Source: Pollenia angustigena
Lineage: Eukaryota; Arthropoda; Insecta; Diptera; Polleniidae
Direction of reading: 5' to 3'
Assembly (NCBI GenBank): GCA_930367215.1
Contig: OV884059.1
Location: forward strand, 19,182,945-19,246,944
Length of the DNA stretch: 64,000 bases
In this document: positions 11,512 to 21,655 of the stretch, piece after piece
Layout: every line of letters begins with the position of its first letter
How positions within the stretch are numbered: the first letter of the stretch is position 1
The notes under the pieces: generated by a model
Seen by the model: the letters and a program-made list of their open reading frames with translations, nothing else
What the model was told of the DNA's origin: nothing
The model's database searches: none
Position numbers and translations under genes: made by a program

Positions 11512-12488
11512 AAAACAAGTAAGAGTTTTATATTTGGCTTTGTCGAATCTTATATACCCTTCACCATGATGAGATAAGAACAAAAAGTTATATACATAAA
11601 TAACGTTCTTTAGATAAGTATAAATAAATATTAATTGAGCCACGACAACTTTTCATTTCGTCATGCCTAAGAATATAAAAAAACAAAAAATTTATATATG
11701 TACCTAAGCCCGTTTCCTCTTTTGCCAAAGTTGATGTTTGAAATTCGTTTTATAATCTTAAAATCGTTTTTTAGAACATAACAAAATTAAATAAAAAAAT
11801 GAAAAAAAATTATTTTTGGGACTCGAACTGGCAATATCATCAGTCTCAGGAGAGAACTTAACAACTCGGCTACGAATGCTTTTACTAAAGAAGCGTTAAA
11901 TTAAAATTTGTTGAGTCTATGAGTTTGTTTCTTTATTTGAGCGGCATATCATATACATGCATTAATGTGTATTTGTATGCATAAAATTAAACATATGACA
12001 AATAAAATCCACCACTTGTAGTGAAGGGTATAAAAAAACACATTGCCAACACTGTATGTATTACCATAGCCACTTATGACCGTAGAAACCAAAATTGAAT
12101 TGGTTTGTATGGTATGTTTATGTGTTTTGGTAATACAGTGTTGGTGTTGTAATATCACGTCTAATTTGACCTTTAAAGGAAAATTTGAGGCAGTCGTGGT
12201 TTTTTACTTATATCTCAGCCTTTTGTGAACCGATCTTGCTGAATTTCAATAGCAAACAATTCCGGACCATATGTGACATAAATGTATAATAACCTGGCCC
12301 CCATCATATATGGGGTCTTCGGAAAATCCATTTCAACGGACAGACGGACATCGTTAAATCAACTTTGTTCCTCATAAGCACCCAGAATATATATACTTTA
12401 TAGGGTCTAACATCAATATTATAGAAATAACAAACGGAATGATAAACTTATATATACTCTTTTCACCACCTGTGGTGAATGGTATAAT
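11512..12488. repeat. Dispersed TATACCC repeat, copy B
   Basis: Opens with GTCGAATCTTATATACCC and closes with GTGGTGAATGGTATAA. Near the right end it carries GACAGACGGACATCG and CCCAGAATATATATACTTTA, shared in inverse with copies D and E. There are also internal GGGTATAAAAAA and ATATACCC pieces, so it may be two copies or a composite. No coding sequence is seen apart from the tRNA-like piece annotated separately. Confidence 0.6.
11818..11880 (-). pseudogene. tRNA-like sequence with A and B boxes
   Basis: On the minus strand, GTAGCCGAGTTGTTAAG (A-box-like) is followed about 44 bases later by GTTCGAGTCCC (B-box-like), which is the spacing of a class I tRNA. Between them a weak anticodon-type stem can be drawn, but the acceptor arm does not pair well, so it is not a functional tRNA call. 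It sits inside dispersed repeat B, which points to a tRNA-derived SINE head or a captured tRNA pseudogene. Confidence 0.45.
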
Positions 12489-12499
12489 AATAAACGAAA

Positions 12500-12853
12500 A
12501 TGGAAGCAAAATACTTAATAAAAAGTGCCGAGTACAGCTGGAAAAAATTCAATATAGCATTCGCTCGAATGTTTTATTGCTTTCAAAAAGAGAAAAACGG
12601 GTTCAGTTTGATGAGTTATAAAAAAGGTGGAATTATAAATTTACTAAAATTATATGTTAAACAATATAATTTGTTATCAAAAATTGTGCGCAGCGTTCCA
12701 AAATCTGTGAAGAAAAAACATAAAGATTATTTATATAAAGCAGCGGTAAGTAAATTTTTTTTGATACAGTATAACCCGGTTAATTATCCCACGCTTAAAT
12801 GCCTTTCGCGCTTATTTATCATCCATTTGCAGTGGAAGACTCTTGTAATGTAA
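12500..12853 (+). CDS. Possible small two-exon gene, function unknown
   Basis: An ATG at 12,500 opens a basic ORF beginning MEAKYLIKSAEYSWKKFN. Inside it, GCAGCG-GTAAGTAAA at 12,746 is a good splice donor, and CATTTGCAG ending at 12,832 is a good acceptor. This gives an 87-bp intron, a typical small-intron size in flies. Splicing joins ...YKAA to WKTLVM and a TAA at 12,851-12,853, for about 89 residues. Unspliced, the frame also stays open (117 aa), so the sequence does not force the intron. No domain is recognised. It lies between repeat copy B and a hAT element, so it could equally be a piece of an unrecognised transposon. Confidence 0.35.
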   Translation: MEAKYLIKSAEYSWKKFNIAFARMFYCFQKEKNGFSLMSYKKGGIINLLKLYVKQYNLLSKIVRSVPKSVKKKHKDYLYKAAVSKFFLIQYNPVNYPTLKCLSRLFIIHLQWKTLVM

Positions 12854-12892
12854 AGGGATTTGATTCAGACAGCCAAAGATTTGTCTTATAAC

Positions 12893-13685
12893 TAGTGCTG
12901 GGATACTATCGATATTTTCTACTATCGATATTTATCGATAGTTCAGATTTCACTATCGATATATCGATATTACTATCGACTGAATGTTTGTACTTGTGCA
13001 GGAAAACTTTAATTATTTTTTTATAGGACTATAGTTCGTTGTTTACGCAAGTTATTTAAGATGGCAGTTTTTTTAAAATTGATAAGTACCTTTCTGAAGG
13101 AACCGAAGTAACAGGGACTATAAGATATTCCATTGCAACTTTAAAAAATTTTTTAATTTCTAAACCCCAAAAAGGTAATCAATATAGCGGACTTATCCTC
13201 TCATGGTCGTTCATTGTTTTGTCTTATGCGTGCAATTGCATTTGGATTTGCATTTTTTTTACAACATTATCCATAATTGCATATTTCTCATTATTCATAT
13301 AATAATTCAATATTTGCTGCAATACTTTTAGTAATACCTCAAACCTTGTAAATTATAATTATTTTAATATTTAATTTTAATGTGTAATGATGATAGTTAA
13401 GTTAATAAAAGAAAAATAAAAAAATTTGCAGTAAAAAGCACTGCTAAGCAATCCATACCACTCGCCATTTTTGTTGTTTGTATTCATTTCTGTAATCCAG
13501 CGCGAATTTATAATAGCAAGTAGAAATTTGCGGCAAAAACTGTGTGTATATGGCTGCTGTTAGATGTCTTCATAGCTGTATTTTAAATAATAAAAATATC
13601 GAAATTTATATTTTTCCTATCGATATTTTCGATATTTTAAGACTCACGATAATATCGATAGTCTATCGATAGTTTCCCAGCGCTA
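12893..13685. mobile_element. Non-autonomous hAT element
   Basis: A 793-bp element. The left end is TAGTGCTGGGATACTATCGA and the right end, inverted, is TAGCGCTGGGAAACTATCGA. It is flanked by perfect 8-bp duplications CTTATAAC at 12,885-12,892 and 13,686-13,693. TATCGAT motifs are repeated next to both ends, as expected of subterminal transposase-binding repeats. The interior shows no recognisable transposase. Confidence 0.88.
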
Positions 13686-13710
13686 CTTATAACACTATTT
13701 GTGAAGGAAA

Positions 13711-13919
13711 GGGTACGTTCGTAAATGCATCACTGCGCTGCATCAGAAAAGCAAACTTTTTTTAATGGCGATAAAAGAATAATAATAACTTATATTATTG
13801 TGTGACTATTATTTTTGTGGAGTATTTCACAATTTTTCGGTCCACATTTACTTCACTGATAAATATATTACCACTTGAAATCTCTGATGCAGCGCAGTGA
13901 TGCATTTACGAACGCACCC
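13711..13919. mobile_element. Small inverted-repeat element, 209 bp
   Basis: The ends GGGTACGTTCGTAAATGCAT and (inverted) GGGTGCGTTCGTAAATGCAT continue as matching arms for about 37 bp through CACTGCGCTGCATCAGA. A/T-rich loop between. No clear target duplication. Confidence 0.7.
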
Positions 13920-14540
13920 ATAGTCTATCAGCGTTGAAGACGTGTGGTTATATGGAGTGTTGTAGAGATGTCAGAAATGGTGTAGTAGACATTTATGTAT
14001 GTTGATTAGAAGCCTTTCATAGTAAGTACGCTGCTGGGTATTTCGTGGGGAGTATGATACTCTCACATCAGGTCAGATGCTGATCCGAAAAGAAAGTGTG
14101 AAAGTCTTCATGCATTAAATGTTGCACTACATGTTTGTTTTTGTAAGCCAATTGTTTGTTTTTGTAAGCCAAATACATTACTGTTACTGGGCAAAAGCGA
14201 GGCTTTTTGTTTCAAAATGCTTTTCTTACAATGATGTCGATAAACCAATTACACGAGGTGGCTGTTGGTACTACCCAAACTTACGCGGGTAGATTGTTTC
14301 CAAATTACAATTTGAACCAATGGAGTGGGTTCGGTTGTAAGGAGGAAACATCTTTGTCCTGTTGCTAATCAACAGGAGCTGCATGACATGTTCGAACAAT
14401 GTAGCAGAGGTTAGATAGCTCAAACTTCCTAGCAAGGAGTTTGATTGTATTTAGTATCGTTAACTGTTTACATATTGCAAGATATGCGAGACTTGTCAAC
14501 TCTGTACTTCGACAATTAGTTAATGAAAATAACTCAGTGG
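13920..14540. other. Less AT-rich debris, probably old LINE sequence
   Basis: Base composition here is more balanced than in the surroundings, which suggests decayed coding DNA. TTGTTTGTTTTTGTAAGCCAA is partly duplicated at about 14,140-14,172. No frame stays open long enough to name a domain. Confidence 0.3.
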
Positions 14541-14558
14541 CTAAGACCCACCATGCAA

Positions 14559-14777
14559 TTATGTCAGAGTACAGGTATGCATGTTAAACATGGACGTTTG
14601 TATCTTGTTATACTCTCGTAACAATGTCTGCTTTCTCCTCAACTCTGGTAGGGCTATATTACATATTTTTGGCAGCCATTCTGTTGAATTCGGTCGGAGA
14701 GTTCCAGAGATCAACCTCATTGTCGTGTTAAGTTGAGTATCGGGTTCTGGCCAACAATACCTTTGTGATATTTGCAA
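14559..14777 (-). pseudogene. Jockey-like LINE fragment (post-RT region)
   Basis: The minus strand encodes NTTMRLISGTLRPNSTEWLP followed by ICNIALPELRRKQTLLRE. This matches the post-reverse-transcriptase stretch of jockey-type LINEs, where Trp-Leu-Pro and an (A/P)P-x-LRR motif recur. Only about 70 residues are readable. It corresponds to the part just upstream of what survives at 9,060-9,444, but the two are separate fossils 5 kb apart. Confidence 0.6.
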
Positions 14778-14779
14778 AG

Positions 14780-15610
14780 CTGTTTCGAAGGGTAAAGTAT
14801 CTCAACAATTAGGAAACAGACTACAGCTAATAGAAACGTAGCTACAAAGACGCAATCGCGTACATAAAAAGAGCTGCCAACTTTTATTGTGAAAGTTTAT
14901 GCTCCTAGCTAGCCTAGGATCAAGTGTTGTCCAAAACCTTATATGTAATGGAGCTCAAAACTTGTGGGAAACCATAAAGAGTAGCACATGCCTATCCAAG
15001 ACAATGGATACTTTGCTCACCAGGAAAACATGCGCATAGGCATTTTTGGTAGATAAGAGATAAAAATATAAGGAATATAGAAACTGGCTTAAAGACGGAC
15101 AATCAAGTCTCGATCTAGAAAACAAGTCAGCTAATCACTAATCGGTTTGAAATCCCGAAAATAAATTTTGGATCACATAAATGAGTCATTGTAATTGTTT
15201 GATATGATGTGATAGTGATCGAACCACCTCTCACAAGTCATTTAACAAATCAGGATATGCAAAGATTACTGAAAACCTAGAGTGATCAAAAGAACAGGGA
15301 AGGCTTAATGAAAAGTAGAGTGTTTGATAAAAACATCCGTCCAATATGACACAAAGAAACAATTTAGCTGTTGTGAATACATTCTCTCGTGGTTGAGAGC
15401 GTATGGGTGGGCCTCTAAGAACAACCACCTCCTTAACATTAAACTATCCCGTGCTGGGTAGCGAGGAGTTGCACAATACAAAGTTAATTAACGAAAGATA
15501 TAAAAAACAGTTTTGACAACATTATAAACGGATAGCAAAAATTAAAAAACGTTCAAAATATCAGAAATTTATGAATATTTGGATAAGTTTAGGCTTCATT
15601 TGAAGACTAA
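14780..15610. other. Decayed sequence, possibly LINE-derived
   Basis: Short plus-strand phrases near 14,940-15,080 (GAQNLWETIKSS read with frame changes) faintly recall the linker before LINE reverse transcriptase, but I cannot support this. No intact ORF is present. Confidence 0.25.
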
Positions 15611-15615
15611 AACCT

Positions 15616-15729
15616 CCCCCGTATTCATAAAAGATTATTAAATTTAACAAACGTTTATTAAGGATAATTTTCATAGTAAATGTGTTCATAAAACCTCTAT
15701 TAAGTTTAAAAAATTTTCAAGAATACAGG
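15616..15729. mobile_element. Small inverted-repeat element, CCCCCGTATTCAT type
   Basis: CCCCCGTATTCATAAA at the left pairs with TCAAGAATACAGG at the right, around an A/T-rich interior with TTTATTAA repeats. The same family, better preserved, occurs at about 41,043-41,155. Confidence 0.5.
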
Positions 15730-15862
15730 CCTTTATTTAAGGCCTTGTTCAATTATTTTTTATATATATTGAAAAAAAAATCCCATAACTGCCTAGCAGA
15801 TGCCTCTAGGGGGATAAAATGTCTGACCGGCCTCCATTAGTTTTTTTTGTCCTCAATATTTT

Positions 15863-17605
15863 TTTCCTGCTGATCCGCAAAAAATTCCAGATGTCATCGA
15901 TTTCGGCGTGGTTAAAAACATCCCCACAGAAACGATTCACGTTGAACTTTCGTTAGAATTATCCTCTGATCACACACCTACAATAGTTACTATAACAAAC
16001 ACCAATAGAATTGTATCTCCCTCTGGTTACATGGCGACGTCAGCTACACAAATAAATTGGTTAAAATATAAAAAATATCTCAGTACCCATTGCACAGAAA
16101 AAATACCGCTTAGCACACCGGAAAATGTGGATCTCTCTATTGTCAATTTTGACAGTTATCTTAAACTAGCTGTTCAACATTCCAGCAAAACCCTCAAAAA
16201 AACCAATTATAATAAAATATATTTTACAGATGTCGAGCGCCTCTTGAATGAAAAAAGGAGAGTGCGAAGAGAATGGCAATTGCACAGATCCCCTCAACTG
16301 AAAAATGAATTAAAAGAGTGTACAAAAAGGCTAAGAAAATTACTGCAGACTCAGAAAACGGCTTCCGTAGAAAAATATCTTAAGGACGTGGATGCAACTC
16401 CACAGTCATTATGGCGTGCAGCTAGAAAACAAACCCATCGGATAGTAAACACCATAATAAAAGCCTTTGAAGAAAGAAAATATTGCTCCGCTCTTTTCAT
16501 TGATGTTTCTCAAGCTTTTGACAAAGTCTGGCATGTAGGCTTCTTACATAAATTGAAGCTTAACCTACCGGTTAATACACACAAGCTGTTAGAAAGCTAC
16601 CTGGTCGGTCGAAAATTTATTATTAAAGAAGGTGATTTTTTAAGTTCTCCTCAGCCAATTGAAGCTGGAGTCCTTCAGGGAAGCATCCTGGGTCCTCTTT
16701 TTTACCTTATATATACCTCGGACATGCCAACAAACAATTTCACCCTAACCTCTTTTGCTGATGATACAGCTTTTCTAAGCGTACACGAGAACAGTCGTGA
16801 AGCATCTCGATACCTGCAGTATCATATATTTCAACTTGAACTGTGGTTAAAACAATGGAGAATAAAGGTCAATGAGCAAAAATGCGTACATATAACATTC
16901 ACCTTGCTTCGGGAAACCTGCCCCCCCTATTAAAATCGATAATCAACTAGTGCCTCAACAATCGCATGTCAAATATCTCGGTATTCATCTTAATCGGCGT
17001 TTAACATGGAAATGCCATATAGAAGCAAAATTAACCCAAATGAAACTAAAAGCAATTCAAATTAACTGGCTTATTGGAAGAAATTCTGTTCTTAGTCTCG
17101 ATTGCAAACTACTACTTTACAACGCTTTTTTAAAGCCAATATGGTGCTACGGTATTCAACTATGAGGCACTGCCTCGGCCTCAAATATCGAAAAAATTCA
17201 AAGGCGCCAAAATAAACTTTTTCGAATAATTACAGCTGCCCCTTGGTATGTTAAAAACTCAAATATCCACAAGGATCTCAATGTGCCACTAGTCCTTTTA
17301 TTACGAAAAGCGGTAAAATATTTGAAAAGGCTAGAGTTGCACCCAAATCCACTAGCTCGAAATATTTTAAATGATAGCGGCCACTCTCGCTTAAGAAGAA
17401 GAGACACTGCAGCACTTACCCATTAAGTTGAGCGATAAACACCTACATATGTGAACAGAACCCGTGATGAAGAAAATTGTTGTCTGGCACTGGCAGGACA
17501 TAAAATAAAGCATTAAGTTAAGATTTGATTAATTATTGTTAGTTCATATTTAATATATAAAGATTCAATAAATAAATAATGAAAAAAAAAAAAATTTTTT
17601 TAAAC
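15863..17605 (+). mobile_element. 5'-truncated jockey-clade LINE with poly(A) tail
   Basis: It starts abruptly inside the endonuclease-to-RT linker and ends in AATAAATAAATAATG followed by an A-run at about 17,581-17,593. That is the usual 5'-truncated, 3'-A-tailed form of a LINE insertion. It lies within a family X copy. A precise target duplication is hard to define because of the T/A runs on both sides. Confidence 0.75.
15866..17425 (+). pseudogene. LINE ORF2: reverse transcriptase (broken)
   Basis: The frame is open from 15,866 (PDVIDFGVVKNIP, SSDHTPTIVTI: end of the endonuclease domain) to 16,933, with no real ATG. RT motifs are visible: ALFIDVSQAFDKVWH, GVLQGSILGPLFYLIYTSDM and the catalytic SFADDTAFLS. 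An internal deletion joins SLWRAARKQ directly to HRIVNTIIKAFEE, removing the early RT blocks (fingers). After 16,933 a frameshift leads to KYLGIHLNRRLTWKCHI (from 16,950) and AFLKPIWCYGIQL. A stop at 17,163-17,165 replaces the usual Trp, then the tail resumes (RRQNKLFRIITAAPWYVKN) to about 17,425. The element cannot retrotranspose. The jockey-clade assignment is based on motif style. Confidence 0.85.
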
Positions 17606-18399
17606 ATCCTTTATCTCCACCACTTAGGGGGCTCCCATACAAATATGCCTTTTTATGAAATTCTTAAATTTAGCCTCTGCAGCGCCTAGGATTTCTCTAG
17701 ACGAGTCAAATGACTGACCAACCACACTTTAGTTTACATCCCCATCATTTGTTTCTAACTAACCAACCTGCTATCGCCATTTCTTAAGGGCGCTCCTATA
17801 CGAAATTTTCAACACAGGCTAGGAATATATTGAAGAAAGTCCCCTAACTGCCTAGGAGATAAAGTGTATGAACGTCCTCCATAAATTGTTCGTCCAAAAC
17901 ATTTTCTCAAAACAAACTTTCCCTTTATCTCCACCCCTCAGGAGGCTACCCTACAAAAATGGCTTTTTATTAAATGTTTAAATTTAATTGAAATTTTTCA
18001 TCATTTGTGAAAAAAAAATCAGAAGTTGTACCCAGATTTTAATATTGGTTGTTTTGTTTAGAACTTGGTTTTCTATATGTGTAGAAGAAATAAGCAAAAA
18101 TTTTAAAATTTTGCTAATAAAGGCCATTACACACTTCCCCACAAAGTAATAATAATTCTTTTTTTTAAAGTTTGGTTTCTAAAACGACTGTGCAGATTAG
18201 ATTTAAAGGTTATTTTATTGACAAATTTCGGTTTTTTTTGTGTTGTGCAACCTCCTCTATTTTCGAAATAGAGGTAGCTTAAAAACGGTTAGCGCCACTG
18301 CATTCAGTGTATTAACACAAATATTGCAACCAAACTTTATGTTGAAGGCTGCGGTCATTTTTGTAGACCGCATTTTTAAATTTTTTTTTTTATTTTTCG

Positions 18400-18635
18400 A
18401 ACTATAAAGCGTTTTGCGCTTCAGATAATACAGATGGTCGCCAAAATCTTGGCTCGTTTGTAAACTTTTTTGTATTTTTATATTTGTCAATAATCTTTTT
18501 AACGGTGGAGTATGGTCTACAAACTATTTCTGCAGTTTGCCTGATTGATTTTTGGGATGTAATATTAATTGCATTAATTAATGCAGATTAATTATAAATT
18601 TTCTTTCCGCCCCGGTAGTTTCTTTTCCTGGACAT
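18400..18635 (-). pseudogene. Tc1-type transposase, N-terminal fragment
   Basis: The minus strand from the ATG at 18,635-18,633 reads MSRKRNYRGGKK, a stop, then SQKSIRQTAEIVCRPYSTVK, KIIDKYKNTKKFTNEPR and RPSVLSEAQ. This is the paired-type helix-turn-helix start of Tc1-like transposases, including the usual (N/K)xPRxGRPxxLS linker. The catalytic part is missing. It lies between family X fragments. Confidence 0.65.
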
Positions 18636-18924
18636 GCGTCCTTAACACATGGCCAGGATGATTCTTTAAAAAGTGTATTTGCAATACACGGTTCACTAAA
18701 ATATTATTAAGGAAATCCAAACAGAAGTGTCACAAGTATTTTTTTTGTGAAGTTTTTGTGTTTATGTATTAGTATTTTATAATTTGAGAAATTTAAAATT
18801 TAATTAAATATTGGAGGGAAAATACAAAAACAAAAATAGGGATGTTTTTATTTTATATATTCAAGTGGACCTGCAGCCAAACACTAATAAGACTGTACAA
18901 GAATTTGACATTTTTTTCTGTCAA

Positions 18925-19145
18925 GCGGGGCACCTGGCGGGTTAACCTAATTCGGGTACGCTGAATGCAGTAGTGCTTACCGTTTTTTAGGCTAGCTCTT
19001 GTTCTTGAGATAATCCGTTATTGCGAAAATGAAGGCGGTTGCTCAACCCAAAATAAACCGAAATTCGACAATAAAATTATCTTTAAATCTAATCTGCACA
19101 GTCATTTTAGAAACATATTTAAAAAAAAAAAAAAAATTTATAAAT
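18925..19145. repeat. Family X repeat, left-end fragment
   Basis: It starts GTCAAGCGGGGCACCTGGCG, then TTAACCTAATTCGGGTACGC and TGAATGCAGTAGTGCTTACC, and runs to an A-run at about 19,120-19,136. The same end occurs inverted at 33,382 and diverged at 20,499 and 29,463. Confidence 0.7.
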
Positions 19146-19150
19146 CTGAT

Positions 19151-19240
19151 TTACATGGCCGAGTTCCCAGAAAAAACCCGTATATAGGCAAAGTCAATAG
19201 GAAAAAACATCTGGACTATGCCAAAGCCGATGGAATTCTG
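19151..19240 (+). pseudogene. Tc1-type transposase, short fragment
   Basis: The frame from 19,151 reads LHGRVPRKNPYIGKVNRKKH then LDYAKADGIL. This is the end of the second helix-turn-helix and the linker of a Tc1 transposase (compare RVPRKKQLISEKSR at 56,045-56,216). It is cut off 40 bp before the small element at 19,281. Confidence 0.6.
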
Positions 19241-19632
19241 TAATCATATATTTTAACGGCAATGAAAAAACCCCAACTAAGTCTGAGTTCATACGGCTCA
19301 TGTCTTATTGACAAGATTGCTACTTTATAGTCGAGAGGCACGAGGGGAAAGAAAGGAGTACACAGATGCATGTACTGTCTTTACGTTTTGCTTTTTCATT
19401 CGTTGTTTAATTTTGTTATTGTCGTCAACATGACATGAATCATTTGAACGCCAATTCATGTTCTAAGAAGAAGAAAAAGGAAGAATCTTGTCAATAAGAC
19501 ATGAGTAGGGATGAAACGATACGAGTAAATACAAGTACATATTCGATACTTTTATATAAGTACCAAGTATTTTTGTAATCGATACTTAGCAACCGAGTAC
19601 CAAGTAGTATCGGTAAAAAAATACTTGGTATC

Positions 19633-19963
19633 GGTCAAAAGTAATCGTTTCACTTTGGTATTGAAATTAATCTTAAATTTTTGATTTTTTAGTGCCGGTT
19701 CACACACGTCAAGTTTAACTCGTCAAGTCTTGAGTTTTTAGGAGAGAGGGGAAAAGATATGGCATCCTCTTATCCCTTCTCTCCTTAAAGCTCAAGACTT
19801 GACGAGTCAAACTTGCCGTGTGTGAACCGGCACTTACCAAAGCTGGAGCAGCAGTAACGGTATCAAGAAAAGTCAAAAGTAATCGTTTCACTTTGGTATT
19901 GAAATTAATCTTAAATTTTTGATTATTTACCAAAGCTGTAGCTGCAGTAACGGTATCAAGAAA
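19633..19963. repeat. Tandem duplication, 92-bp unit, one copy carrying an insertion
   Basis: The unit GTCAAAAGTAATCGTTTCAC ... ACGGTATCAAGAAA occurs at 19,633-19,871 and 19,872-19,963. The first copy is longer by the 142-bp element at 19,692-19,833 plus its TTA duplication; the second shows the empty site (GATTATTTACCAAAG). Confidence 0.85.
19692..19833. mobile_element. 142-bp inverted-repeat element, TTA duplication
   Basis: GTGCCGGTTCACACACG at the left and CGTGTGTGAACCGGCAC at the right are perfect inverses. The arms continue with small mismatches through GACTCGTCAAGTCTTGAG-like sequence. TTA flanks it at 19,689-19,691 and 19,834-19,836. A 3-bp TWA target is typical of PIF/Harbinger elements. 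It is non-coding. Confidence 0.82.
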
Positions 19964-20204
19964 CCGTTTGACCAGCAAACACTAGGAATGCCGATTCCGA
20001 ATACCGAAATCCCGGGATTATTCTAAAAATGTAAGTCCCGAATCCCGAGATTTTGGGCTTAGTAAAAATTCAAAAATTTAATATAAATCATACTGACCAT
20101 GAACCGAATTTTTAAAGTCACAAGTGAATAAATGTTACATGCAATGCATCTTGTACCACGAAAACAAAATCAGAAGGTGTGGTCTTTTTTCTAAGTTAAT
20201 GATA

Positions 20205-20449
20205 ATAGAACTGCGCACGCAAAATGCAAGTTGTGCAAAAAGGTGTTAAAAACTTTAGGGGGTTCTACCAAAGGTCTTTGGACACATATTTGTTTAAGTT
20301 TATTTTATTAAAATAATACTTGCATATATATTTGAAATAAAAAAAAATTAAATATTGTCATATATCATACATGTAGCTATTTATTTACGATACCCAGAAG
20401 TGTTGAATGCGAACATTGGTTTAGTCGACCGCATATGTTTGCAATAAAA
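20205..20449 (+). pseudogene. hAT transposase remnants: BED finger and C-terminal piece
   Basis: At about 20,205-20,292 the frame reads NRTAHAKCKLCKKVLKTLGG then STKGLWTH. This gives the C-x2-C ... H pattern and the GGST(K)GLxxH end of a BED zinc finger, the DNA-binding domain of hAT transposases. About 100 bp later PRSVECEHWFSRP (20,393-20,431) recalls the conserved C-terminal dimerisation motif (SVxxER-x-FS). The RNase-H-like catalytic core between them is deleted, so this element is a deletion derivative. Confidence 0.6.
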
Positions 20450-20498
20450 TAAGGTATCAATTACACTGTCCAAAAAATTTACAATTTTTTTTTTTTTG

Positions 20499-21000
20499 AG
20501 ACAAACTGGGTACCTGGCGTTTTAACCTAATTGTTGGCGGTTAAGTAAAATTCTTAAGCTTGCCCCCTGCAGCGCCTAGGATGCCCCTAGATGGGTCAAA
20601 TGTATGACCGACCCCACTTTATCATCCCAACCTTTTATTTCTTGCATACCTACCCGCTATCTATATTTCTTAAGGGGGCTCCGATACAAAATGTTCAATG
20701 CAGACTAGAAATATATTGAAGAAAAAGTCCCATAAATGCCCAGGAGCCAGGATATGATGTACTACCGACCTCAATTAGAAATAAGTTATTTTATAATTTT
20801 ATTGCCTGGTTTGTGTTTTTTTAATTTTTTCAATAAGCTAAAGAGTTTTTGAGCTACGCGAACATATGTTGTGTAACCTCCTCCATTTTCGAAATAACGG
20901 TATATCTCGAAAACCAGAGCCAACCTAAAAAAAAAACGGCGGGCACCACTGGATTCAGCGTGCCCGAATTATGTTAAAACGCCATGTGCCTGGCTTGTCT
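20499..21000. repeat. Family X repeat, complete 502-bp copy
   Basis: It begins AGACAAACTGGGTACCTGGC and ends with the diverged inverse GCCATGTGCCTGGCTTGTCT, so the family has terminal inverted repeats of about 34 bp (through GTTTTAACCTAATT). The interior has GCAGCGCCTAGGATGCCCCT, GGGGGCTCCGATACAAAA and ACGGTATATCTCGAAAACC, shared with the other copies. No coding sequence. The target duplication is obscured by a T-run. Confidence 0.7.
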
Positions 21001-21329
21001 GTTTTTCAACTAGCATAGTGTTATCAGACGTCATTAATTTGTATTAGAAGCTTTTTACAATAAAAGTTTTAATACATAATACTTCCATATTACTTTAAAA
21101 TAATACATTGAACTGTTTTATTTTGTAATGAGTTTAATTTTCTTCATGAATTAATTTGTTTTAATACCAATACATAAACAATCAATTATAATTATATGAA
21201 TTTTACAAATTGGCTTTTATATATGAAATTCCGAAAACTCGTCCCGGGATCCTGTTTTTTTTTAATTAAAAATCCCGAATCCCAGGTTTCAAAAAACCTG
21301 GTCCCGTTTGTCATCCCTAGTAAACACCT

Positions 21330-21655
21330 ATAAACCACATATCGTCTAGGTCCATTTCCTCAATTTCTGGCCATAGATAGTCCGTTATGATCTTGCGATA
21401 GCGAACACCATTTACAGTAATTGCTTGGCCGACCTCATTTTCGAAGAAGTAAGGCCCGATAACGCCGCCAGCCGCAGAACTAACGGGGCAGCATGTGCAT
21501 ATATTTTCCCATTTTCTACAGACCCGGTTTTCTGAAACTTGACAATTCTCCCGATTGTGGAAACATTTGGTGGATTATGCTGACCAAAAAAATCACGATG
21601 TGCACGAAAGGCTTTAACAATCTTAACGCTCAATTGTGTACCTCTCAATGGTAGA
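21330..21655 (-). pseudogene. Mariner-type (DUF4817) transposase, internally deleted
   Basis: The minus strand begins with an ATT where copy 1 (1-270) has ATG, then RYTIE. After a frameshift it continues FRAHRDFFGQHNPPNVST and QKTGSVENGKIYAHAA. It then jumps to FENEVGQAITVNGVRYRKII and LWPEIEEMDLDDMWF, which belongs to the catalytic DDE domain. The region between (HTH2, first Asp) is deleted. It stops just before the second catalytic block, next to the right end of the inner hAT. Confidence 0.75.

Larger units (their letters stand above)
15770..18308. repeat. Family X repeat copy interrupted by a LINE
   Basis: 15,770-15,862 (ATCCCATAACTGCCTAGCAG, then GGCCTCCATTAG) and 17,606-18,308 (TTTATCTCCACC, GGGGGCTCCCATACAAA, then TTTTCGAAATAGAGG and ACTGCATTCAGTG) are two parts of one repeat copy. 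They line up with the uninterrupted versions at 3,300-3,480 and 20,560-20,990. The LINE at 15,863-17,605 sits in the gap. Confidence 0.65.
19983..21319 (+). mobile_element. Inner hAT element (internally deleted)
   Basis: The left end TAGGAATGCCGATTCC and right end (inverted TAGGGATGACAAACGG) are flanked by GCAAACAC (19,975-19,982) and GTAAACAC (21,320-21,327), a 7/8 target duplication. CCCGAATCCC and CCCGGGAT motifs repeat near both ends. It keeps small pieces of a transposase (20,205-20,449) and hosts a family X copy (20,499-21,000). Confidence 0.8.

Noticed and set aside
11818..11880. Functional tRNA gene
   Set aside because: A and B boxes are present, but the acceptor stem does not pair and the anticodon arm is imperfect.
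15231..15428. Minus-strand ORF at 15.2-15.4 kb
   Set aside because: No similarity to the LINE fragment next to it and no domain.
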